Below, in pieces: positions 55,612-64,000 of a stretch of 64,000 nucleotides of DNA (position 1 is the first letter of the stretch; each line of letters opens with the position of its first letter). The stretch covers positions 3,844,001 through 3,908,000 of the forward strand of contig CAUWAG010000004.1 in NCBI GenBank assembly GCA_963556695.1, written 5' to 3'. Position numbers and translations under genes: made by a program. The notes beneath the pieces are model-generated. The model did no database searches, was not told the DNA's origin, and worked only from the letters and a program-made list of their open reading frames with translations. This DNA comes from Anthostomella pinea (Eukaryota; Ascomycota; Sordariomycetes; Xylariales; Xylariaceae).

Positions 55612-58600
55612 ACCAGGCAGACCGTTACTAAGGAAGCTGCGGGGCTGGCCATCGGAGTGGCGGGCCTTGCTGGTTTGGTAAGCACCGCCCGCGACATTAC
55701 CGACACAAGAGGCACCTATAAAAGTTACGGCTTGGAGTTCTCGGGCCCGTCTCGCACAACGTGACGCCCTTGCAGCCCTAGTTCAGCAATGGTGCATCAG
55801 CGTCGGATACATCCGTACAATCAATGGCGACAGAAAGACCATCCCGCCAAGCACATCAGCAACGTCTGAGGCAGCAGCCTCCTGGCCCCAGCACTCTCGT
55901 ACTCAGCCAAACGAGCGGAGGCAGCTCGGGCAGCCTCAAGGGCTAGCGCTACAAAAGAACAAGTTGAAGTGGGCTTCCAAGGGCAAGAAGAATGTCTCTG
56001 AACAGAACCAGTTCATAGAAAGCCTACTCAATACCCTGGACAAATTAGTTTCTCCTCAACCGGGCGATCAAGACCATGCGCAATCAGCACTAGGTACGTG
56101 TCGTTTAACCATTCCAATATTACTTCTCAGCCCTTCATTAACTCGAGTCTAAATACACATGCGCCAAACATACTGTTTCTTACCGTTCAGGAATTCAAAA
56201 CGGCTATTGAAAACCTCCAGGAAAGGGATGAAAAACATAAATATGGTAAGCCGAGCTCTTCTTTCCGGGCCGACGAAAGCTGACCAACCAAGACGAGTTC
56301 AAACGAAGCCTGAGCTCTTGGTTAGGGACCACCCGGTCACCCGCAACGCTTGACAACTACGTCCAGAGGCGCTTGGATGGCACCTGCGATTGGATTTTCC
56401 AACGCTCTGAAATCCGTGATTGGGAGTCATCAATAGGTTCGGCACAACCTATGGTTTTGTGGACCCATAGCCCTGCTGGATACGACAAAACAATCCTCTG
56501 TACAAGGGTGATTGAGCATCTGGCATCATCCATGAATTTGCCGTTGGCATACTGCTTTTTCTCGTCTGGGCTGGAGGGCCGCGCGGACCCCTTTATCGTC
56601 ATTTGGTCTTGGGTCTTCCAGATTATTAAGCAAAACCAGCAGGCCTATGAGCTGGCCAGGGAACATTGAGAAGCCGCCCCCGACCATTATCTATCACAGA
56701 ATGAGATTAAAGACCTTTTTAAGGTGATCGCGCAGAACATACGAGATTGCACCTTTGTTGTCGATGGCCTAGACGAATATGCTGGCACGGTGTCAGACCG
56801 CAGGACAGATTACCGACAGCCACTCGTGGACCTCTTTAGGTTTTTAAAAGAGGCTACCTTTACCACCGAGGCGCGACTGCTTATAGTAAGTCGTAAAGAG
56901 CAAGAGATTCGCGACGGACTGTACGCTGCAGGTAAGCCCTGGTGACTGAGTATCAGATACGTCCCGATGATGTTAAGCTTGACGCCATGCTGTATTCTCA
57001 AAGTAACGTTACGGAGCAGTTAATGAACAAGACCCCAGCGCAACGGGAACAGTTGGCGCATCAGATGGTGGAACGCTTTGATTCCATGTTTCTCTGCATC
57101 AAATTGGTAGAAGGACAGCTCAAGGGTGGGGAAAGCCTGGTCAAGTTGCAGAAGGCGATTGACCAAGCTCCAACCCGTTTGACTGATCTTTACGATCAAA
57201 CTTGGAAGAGGATATTTGATCCATTGAATGCCGACCAAAAGCGCGCAATAGCGATTCTGTGGTGGGCCATGTTTGCTCTGCGTCCAATGACGATCCTAGT
57301 AGAGATTACCGAAGCCTTGCTCCTCATGAATAACGACTTTGATGATTTATTAATCAAGGAGATTCCTGACGCTATTGACGAGATCTATATCGGAAACCAG
57401 ATACTAGATCTCTGCGGGTTGCTCATCGAAACGAGAGGTACAGAGTCAGATCTCAGATCCCTGACTGTTCACCTCACTCATTTTTGTGTCAGGCAGTATA
57501 TCCTGTGTCATCCATCAACTAACCCTAAGAAACCAACTTATAGTAGAAGAGAGATTGAGATCTCAGAATGAGACAGAACAGAATAACACCCTGGCCAAAG
57601 TGTGCCTGCGCTACCTAAACTGCAACCAAACTTGGGACAAAGCACAGCCACAAGGAAGGCGTTAATAGATACAAGTATTCCAAGAATACGCAACCAATTC
57701 GTGGTACAAGCATGTGAAGCTTAATGCAGCCAACTCAAAGGGGATGATGGAATCTATCAGCACGTTTTTCCACTGCGACAGCATGAACTAGGAGTTGTGG
57801 AGAAAGCAAGCCGAGCCTAAGCTGCAAGATACAATGCTGGGATATGATGGCAGTATCGAATCTGGAAGCCTGTTATTCTATGCATCCTGACTTCGGCTCA
57901 TAGAGACTATGTCGTCGCTGATAAGAATATTGGGATACCAGTGAACTCCGTATATTCATCCAGCAGGACGGCATTGCTCGCTGCAGCATCACAGGGGTGG
58001 ATTTTAGGAGTTAGATTTCTTTTAGAAAATGCAACAGATATGGATATTTCAAGCAACCAGAACAGGAGTCCAGTATATGTTGCTGCAGGTGATGATCACG
58101 TTGAAGTACTCAAGATGTTACTCGAGAAAGGCGCCGATCTCGGTGTAGCCAACAACGACGGGTGGACACCACTCTACACAGCTTCATTCAAGGGTCACGT
58201 CGAGGTAGTGAAGCTGCTACTCAAAAAAGGGGCAGATCTCAGCGTAGCCAACAACAACGGGTGGGCACCACTTCTTGCAGCTTTATCAGACGGTCACGTC
58301 AAGGCGGTAAAGCTGTTACTCAAGAAAGGGGAAGATGTCATTGTGGCCGGCAACAGTAGGGTGGCATTATCACACCTAGCTTCAATTATTGACGTGGCCA
58401 AGATTCGACTACTACTAGAATATAGCAATCCAAACTTGCGTGATAACACGGGCTGCATAGCATTGTCCTGGGCATCTGGTCAAGGCCATGACGATGTGAT
58501 AGAATCGCTCTTTCAAACCAAGAGAATGGATCGAGATTTAGAGGACAGGCAGGGGTTGACACCCTTATTCTGGTCTTTAAGAAAATGTCACACGAGTTCA

Positions 58601-58618
58601 TGGAGGTTGTTTTTCTGA
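55612..58618 (+). pseudogene. NLR-type pseudogene: HeLo, NACHT and ankyrin domains
   Basis: In order along the plus strand: a HeLo-like death-inducing domain (TKEAAGLAIGVAGLAGL, then KLKWASKGKKNVSEQNQFIE and LLNTLDKLVSPQ); a NACHT preamble (TLDNYVQRRLDGTCDWIF); a nucleotide site with damaged Walker A (PAGYDKT in place of G-x-G-K-T/S) and intact Walker B (CTFVVDGLDEYAG); a helical region with QREQLAHQMVERFDSMFLC; and five or six ankyrin repeats (GHVEVVKLLLKKGADLSVAN type, 58040-58560). Lesions: TGA at about 56667, a frame change near 56940, stops at 57569 and several before 57930. HeLo-NACHT-ANK proteins are fungal NOD-like receptors linked to self/non-self recognition and cell death. This copy cannot make the full protein. 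Confidence 0.8.
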
Positions 58619-60067
58619 TTCGGCTATCTTGTGTCTATTGTTCAAGAAGACTTGCTATTATTTGAAGCGGTCATGTGTTTGACGAACACAGTTTTTAACG
58701 ACCTGGTAGAGGTGGCAGAACTATCTGAATTTGAGGGTCTATTCGGCTTGCAAGTTTTGTTTGTGGAGTCTTAGGGCATTTGTTAGTATTAGACATTTTT
58801 ACAAGGGTTTATTTGCCGTCCTCTAGACATCATTTTGTGCTTTAAGGATCTTGATACCGAGTTAACCGCGCAGCAAGAAGTGAAGTATAATGAGAAAGTT
58901 TTATATATTGTTGTAGGTTATCAAGAGCGATAGCACGCGCATTAATACAAAGTAAGAAGCCGTCACGTTTAAAAGATAAGCTATTAAAATCAACATTTAT
59001 AATCTGCAAACAATTTCACCAATGCTTTTCTACTTCTGGCTTAAGAGATAGAGAGGAATCTAGAAAGCAAAAGAACTAGAGTCATGAAAGGTCTGGCTAT
59101 GATGTTTGGAGGTCTAGAGACCTGGCTTTTCAGTGGAAGACTCTTTATTACACGGCCGATAACCTCTGTGAGCAAAAATACGGTTACTTGTAGTAAAGGG
59201 GGCAGATAAACATCTGCGGAATGGAAGGAATTTGGGTCAATGTTGAGGGAAGAGCGGCATCAGATAGGATGCACGGTTTATGTCACTTTTAACTGACAGG
59301 TTTATGTGAGAGATGTTCTTATTGAGGTCCGTATGCCAATAAAAGTGTTTCCAGAGAAATATAACCAGGGCGCAATGCCTCTTGAGCGAAACACTTCACT
59401 AAGAAGTTGCCAGCACCTACAATACAATGCCAACTTGGCCATGGAACACATCTTGTGAGCTGAGCATCCTCCTCACATCCCATAGGGCCACGACGGGCAG
59501 TCTCACGGCACCCATATCGGCCCTTGGTGCTCAGCGTAATTCGGTACACGCTCGGTACAGGAGGCGCAGGTCAGGCAATCCAGAACTTCCGGCCTCATCC
59601 GGCCAGGAGAGGAAGGTACCCGACAAGTCGTTCCCACTGCTCAGTAACAGACGAGGTGAGACCTTCCGTGCTGTGCTCAATTCCCTATCTCGAGCGTCGT
59701 AAACCAGGATGTTGACAGTCAACCTGGACTGCCCATGCCGCTTCATCGCGGTGCCGGGCGGCTATTCCGGGCATGGTCATGTTCATTGCGCGATTCTAGT
59801 ACACAATGGCCAAGAGAAGCTTGCCTAATCCGTAAAAACAGTGTCAGGTGGAAGCTGGTTTCGAAACTGCATAGATGATGCGCGGATTGCGACCAAGGTG
59901 CGGCTCATAGAGAGATCGCCCTCTGAGCGATAAACATGCAACTGTTGGATGTCGACATTGCCCCCAGCATTGCAGATTTCGCGAGTGATTTGGTACAGAG
60001 GAGGCGTATGTTGAAAATATCGCAGATACCGTTGATGTCCAAGAGTTGGGGGCTGCAAGGCCAGTTA
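58619..60067. other. Spacer, relatively AT-rich
   Basis: The 3' flank of the NLR pseudogene and sequence before the transposon. No gene was recognised; frames at 59319-59746 on both strands are short and unremarkable. Confidence 0.45.
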
Positions 60068-61417
60068 CAATTGGGGGACAAAAGTCTCCGTACAGACCCC
60101 ATTTCTGGACCCCTGATCTGCTACACCTCACAACTCAATTGAACCACAACACACTCAATTTCAGTCAGAAAATTCTCAAATAAATTGCATTCGATAGCCC
60201 GTTCAGTAATGCGTGTACTATCCACCAGCGCGCCTGCATGCGGCAATGCGGTTGCGAACAGACTCAATCAGCACGCGTACTTGCTCAGGATCGATCTCGG
60301 ACCACGCCCTCTCAATTAACTCGTGTGCGTACTGGTAATGAGGGATATTGTCCTTCAATTCAGAGAATTCAGGCTCGATAATACGTATCTGCCTCTTCAG
60401 AAGTCGTCAGACGTGCTCAATGGGGTTGAGATCGGGGCTGTGAGGAGGCCAGTCGATACAGTGAATCCCGTGCTCTTCTAGCCACTCCGGAACACCTCCT
60501 GAGAGGTGAATTTTTGCGTTATCTTGAACAAAAGGATCTCCAGCCTTATAGAAAAGAAGGAGGCCATTCTCAAGGACCTGTTTATATAACTCTGCGGATA
60601 CTCCTCCGCGCGGAGCATCCGGATCGAGTGGGCAGAAGATCAACTTGCCCAGTCCTCCTTCTCCATCGCGTAGCCAGATCTGAGACCACACCATTATCAA
60701 AATACGAGGCTTTCCGTGACTCGTGGGGTTCACGAGATTGTAACGGTACCGCTCTGACGAGTATCGGATGACCCAATCGCCTGGATTATCTGATTCATTT
60801 TGGACCGTACACTTGTCAGAGAACAGTGCCTTTAAGAGCTCGAGAATACGCTCCGGATGGTCATAATATTCGGCAAATTCGCGCCTTATCCGAGCCGTCT
60901 TCTCGTTCAGCTCGATCCTCTTGGCTGCTCGCCACTTCTCAAGCCCTCTGGCGTGGTAGAGGCGCTTGATAGTCTTTGCGCAGCAGAGAACCCGGGCCTT
61001 ATTTCGGATCTCTTGCCACGAGGCCCTAGGGAAGTCCCTTGCTGCCTGAATAACACGGGCACGTTCGCGAGTGTTCAGAGCACTTGGTCGACCACTTCTG
61101 GGAGCAGATTTCGTGGTGGTGGTGGTCTCAAAGCGCTTGACAGTCTCAGTGATGGTGGCAGGACGCATGGTTTTGAACGCGTCAGCAACCTCCTTGCGGC
61201 TCTACCTCAGCACTCTTGCCGCCGCAATCGCAGAGCGAGAATTGCAAGTAAACTCCCCGTTCGGCGCGCGACTGCCGCTCAATTCGTCTCCAAAAGATCA
61301 AAATACCATTGTGATTTGCGTTGTTGAGAGAGTATTGAAGTTGAAGGGTGGTTGACGCGTTGTTATGATGGTTGGAGATTAGTGGTGGGGTGTACGGAGA
61401 CTTTTGTCCACCCAGTT
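60068..61417 (-). mobile_element. Tc1/mariner-type DNA transposon (inactive)
   Basis: 1,350 bp flanked by TA at 60066-60067 and 61418-61419. Terminal inverted repeats share GGACAAAAGTCTCCGTACA; the left repeat is at 60077-60095 and its complement lies near 61392-61410. The minus-strand transposase gene fills most of the element. Confidence 0.88.
60218..61309 (-). pseudogene. Tc1-type transposase, inactivated by nonsense codons
   Basis: From an ATG at 61309 the reading frame passes TGA at 61298-61300 and TAG at 61202-61204, then is open down to TGA at 60407-60409, which replaces the Trp expected after NPIEHV. It continues in frame to a natural TAG at 60218. The N-terminal helix-turn-helix reads SRKEVADAF...PATITETVKRFE. 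The DDE catalytic domain has LKALFSDKCTVQ (first Asp), FVQDNAKIHLSGG (second Asp) and WPPHSPDLNPIEHV (Glu). About 34 residues separate the second Asp and Glu, as in the DD34E group. Three stops mean it cannot be made as one protein. Confidence 0.88.
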
Positions 61418-63160
61418 TAGCTAAATACCAACCCCCAATAGCGAGACTCCACTCACGACAGTGACTTCATGTAAAGCTCAACTAGAGCTTCTCCTGACTA
61501 GGACACCCCAACCCAGACCGTATGCCCGGGTACAATCCGGTCCTTACTGCAGGCAGGGCAGTGGGCGATCGCAACAATGTGAATGTACGCAACCTGGGAA
61601 TTTGGCGAGTCCATAATGTCAAATATAGCTGCATTGGTGGGCCGGGAGCAGCAGCGCCGATGTCCGACGGGCCAAGCGGGAGCGAGAGAAAGCAGCAGTC
61701 AGGCATGACCCTTCTGAGCCTTTTAGTTGATTAGGGGTTAGCAAGTTCTAATGGCACGCTCTTTCGGCTCTTCTTCGGAGCTTGGTGAAGTGACCGGAGA
61801 AAGTTAAAGCCGCTGGATGCTGTGTGCACTGGCATCACGGGCATGCCCATCACAGACAAACAAGACTCGCAGGCGAACCGACAGCTCAGCGCCCTTCCTG
61901 TTTGCCTAGGCACCTGAGACGAATTCTTATGCGTGCCAAGCAGCTCTTGTTTCATGCCTGGATATCGGCGTTTAAGGTAGATAGCTGATTGGATTCTCAC
62001 CTATGCCCTGTCATATCCTTGTCATGTCAGTGCTTCAGTTAGGCAGTTAATAAGACACTCACTTATTCCACATGTCATATCCTTGTCTGTATTTGATCAA
62101 CCGACTGGATACGATCGAAACGGGATACAAACGTGAAAGATGTGAGGTGTGTCTGTTTCTCTCTCGGTATAGCCGCCCGTATGCAGTTGGCTTGAGGTCC
62201 GTGCTGTGTGCTCTGCTGGAGGCAACCGGTTCCCAACTCAATACCACCATAGATGAACGGTCATGATTCCCACAGACATGTCCTAATACCGCCGGATTAG
62301 TAGTTGGGTCGGTGACGACCAGCGAATCCCCGGTCTAGTACGTTCTACTTTTTGGGGTTTCCTCACATTTTTCTTGCCCTCATCTCCTCATTGGCGTTGC
62401 TATATGTTAGCCAATTGGAAAGCAGGTCGTATCAGTCCGCCGCTGAAGGTGTGTTGTGTTCTCGCAAACCTATGGAGGCACCTACCAAGCAACTGGCAAC
62501 ATGAGCATTTACATATGTTGAGAATATGGCCAGACTGTCAATTTCTCTGCTTCGTGGTTGCGCGTCTCCCAACATCGAGCCATTCCACAAGGAATATGCA
62601 AAAGAGGGCGACACGCTCCTCAACCACGAGACTGACAAGGGTCTGTTTGCCTTACACCACCATGTCGTACGATGTATTCCCCAGTCACATTTAAGGCCTC
62701 TATGCCCTGAAAGGTGACACCGACTGGTACAGGAGAGAATGAGCCTCGGAGTAGGCAAGCAAAGGAAAAAGGGGCTTGTAGGTGAACCGGTTTGGCCTAT
62801 GGTAAAAACAAGGAGGGCGTTGGCGAACTCGATCTCGAATCGGAGCCTGTAGCGGGACATCCAATGTTTCAGTACCCCGCAATCCCCGGCCCCCCTGTTC
62901 CCTCGGGAGCACAGTGGACCCGACTTCCAGTGATGTCACGAACCGGGATGCCGCGAGCTCTGGCCATTCAGGAGCTTCGGATTACAGCTCGAACATCCCA
63001 CCTGCACTGAACACTGAAATGTATGACAGCAAGAGACACCATCGTCGGCCTATCGCGACCTACACTTCTGCCCTATCCCGTGCGTGCCTGATTGCGTTTG
63101 TGTCGTCTCCTCTTTCGCACACACACCCTCCCTCACTCACCCAACACCTCGTCCTCTTTC
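61418..63160. other. Spacer between the island and the Rieske/AIF gene
   Basis: No gene was recognised. A 15-bp unit TGTCATATCCTTGTC occurs twice, near 62009 and 62071. The frame at 62432-62860 (minus) has no motif. If the island is an excised-type mobile element, its right end should lie in this stretch. Confidence 0.4.
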
Positions 63161-64000
63161 ATGAATCCCGCAAGAGCTCTCGTCCTTCGACCTGCTATAG
63201 CCCGTGCTTTCGTTCAGCCGAAACCCCTCGCTTCCTACACCAGATCATTCGCCGTGTCGGCTACCATTAGAGCCATGTCCGAGTTCAAGCTGAAGGGCCT
63301 CAGTTCGGTGTCGCTGCAGCCCGGCGACAAGCAGGAAGTCGAAGTCGACGGTATCGAGGGCGCCAAGGTGCTGCTTGCCAATGTCGCAGGCAAGATTACA
63401 GCTTTGGGCCCCAACTGCACCCATTATGGAGCTCCGTTAGTCAAGGGCGTGTTGACAAAGTCGGGACGACTGACTTGCCCGTGGCATGGAGGTGTGTCCA
63501 ATTGGCTAGCTCGGTCTTCGATGCGACGTTCCTGATAGACATGAACTGACACTTCCCCCTCAAACAGCATGCTTCAACGGCACGACGGGTGACATCGAGA
63601 ACGCACCAGCGCTAGACTCCCTGGCCACATTCAAGGTCGTCGAGAAGGATGGTGCAGTCTACGTACAGGGCGAGGAAGCAACCATCAAGGCCGGCCGACG
63701 AAAGCCCAACTTCAAATGCAGTACGAACGGCTCATCTCAGACAGACAAGGTTGTCGTGGTTGGTGGCGGCAGCGGAGCCCTCGGCGCCATCGAAGCCTTG
63801 AGAGAAAAGGGATACACCGGACCCATCACCATGATCTCGGACGAAGGCTACCTACCCATCGACCGAACCAAGCTGTCAAAAGCCCTCATGACCGACCCCT
63901 CCAAACTCCAATGGAGAGACGCCAACTGGTTCAAGTCTGGCTCCGTCGAGATTGTGCAGGACAAGGTCGTGGATGTCGACCTCAACAACAAGACCGTTAC
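63161..64000 (+). CDS. Rieske/AIF-like FAD-NAD oxidoreductase (3' partial)
   Basis: Exons 63161-63491 and 63568-64000 (runs off the window), split by a 76-bp GTGTGT...CAG intron. The first residues (MNPARALVLRPAIARAFVQP) are a likely mitochondrial presequence. A second in-frame ATG at 63275 (MSEFKLKG) would give a cytosolic form. A Rieske [2Fe-2S] domain follows, with the ligand motifs CTHYGAPL and CPWHG plus ACFNGTTGD after the intron. It is followed by the dinucleotide fold DKVVVVGGGSGALGAIEALRE of the pyridine nucleotide-disulphide oxidoreductase family. The layout matches AIFM3/AIFL-type proteins, which couple an iron-sulphur site to FAD and NAD(P)H. The role in this fungus is not known; the C-terminal half is outside the window. 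Confidence 0.9.

Noticed and set aside
62432..62860. 142-codon minus-strand frame as a gene
   Set aside because: No recognised features; Ser/Leu/Cys-rich composition looks random.

Overview
The window is from the nuclear genome of a filamentous ascomycete (Pezizomycotina, most likely Sordariomycetes). Genes carry short introns (about 49-110 bp) with fungal branch sites (CTAAC, CTGAC). The proteins include a Zn2Cys6 regulator, GMC oxidoreductase, GH5 and CE3 secreted enzymes, HET and NLR relics, and a DUF3435 recombinase relic. No rRNA, genuine tRNA, CRISPR or bacterial-type operon was seen. All assignments rest on reading motifs; no database search was run.

Bases 1 to about 38,900 look like ordinary chromosomal sequence. 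In order: a coiled-coil protein (partial), a mitochondrial rhomboid, a GMC oxidoreductase (-), a DUF1279/FAM210-like mitochondrial protein, a small conserved protein, an SGNH/CE3-like esterase (-), a 110-residue Gly-rich protein (-), a GNAT acetyltransferase (-) divergent from a short-chain dehydrogenase (+), a beta-hydroxyacid dehydrogenase with a one-base frameshift (-), a GH5 endoglucanase (+), a degraded membrane-protein gene (-), COQ7 (-) divergent from the Paf1-complex subunit RTF1 (+), and an old-yellow-enzyme oxidoreductase followed by a Zn2Cys6 transcription factor (both +). Some long spacers (5.7-8.1, 9.0-12.1 and 12.5-16.0 kb) hold nothing I can identify beyond simple repeats.

Bases about 39,000 to 61,400 form an accessory island. 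It opens with a 12-bp minisatellite and a broken DUF3435 tyrosine recombinase of the Starship captain type, reading into the island. Behind it lie a subtilase pseudogene, a cluster of LINE fragments and tRNA-derived SINEs that share their 3' tail, a secreted 463-residue protein of unknown function, two MITE-like inverted-repeat elements, a small Cys-rich secreted protein, a HET fragment abutting a JmjC/cupin-like fragment, a degraded Cys-containing gene, a HeLo-NACHT-ankyrin NLR pseudogene and a dead Tc1-type transposon. Almost everything in the island is broken; the two secreted-protein genes look intact.

The window ends in conserved sequence with the 5' part of a Rieske/AIF-like flavoprotein (63,161 onward, truncated by the window edge). 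The most notable points are the captain-type relic at the edge of an island with immunity-type cargo, and the LINE/SINE pair sharing a tail, with target-site duplications around two of the copies.
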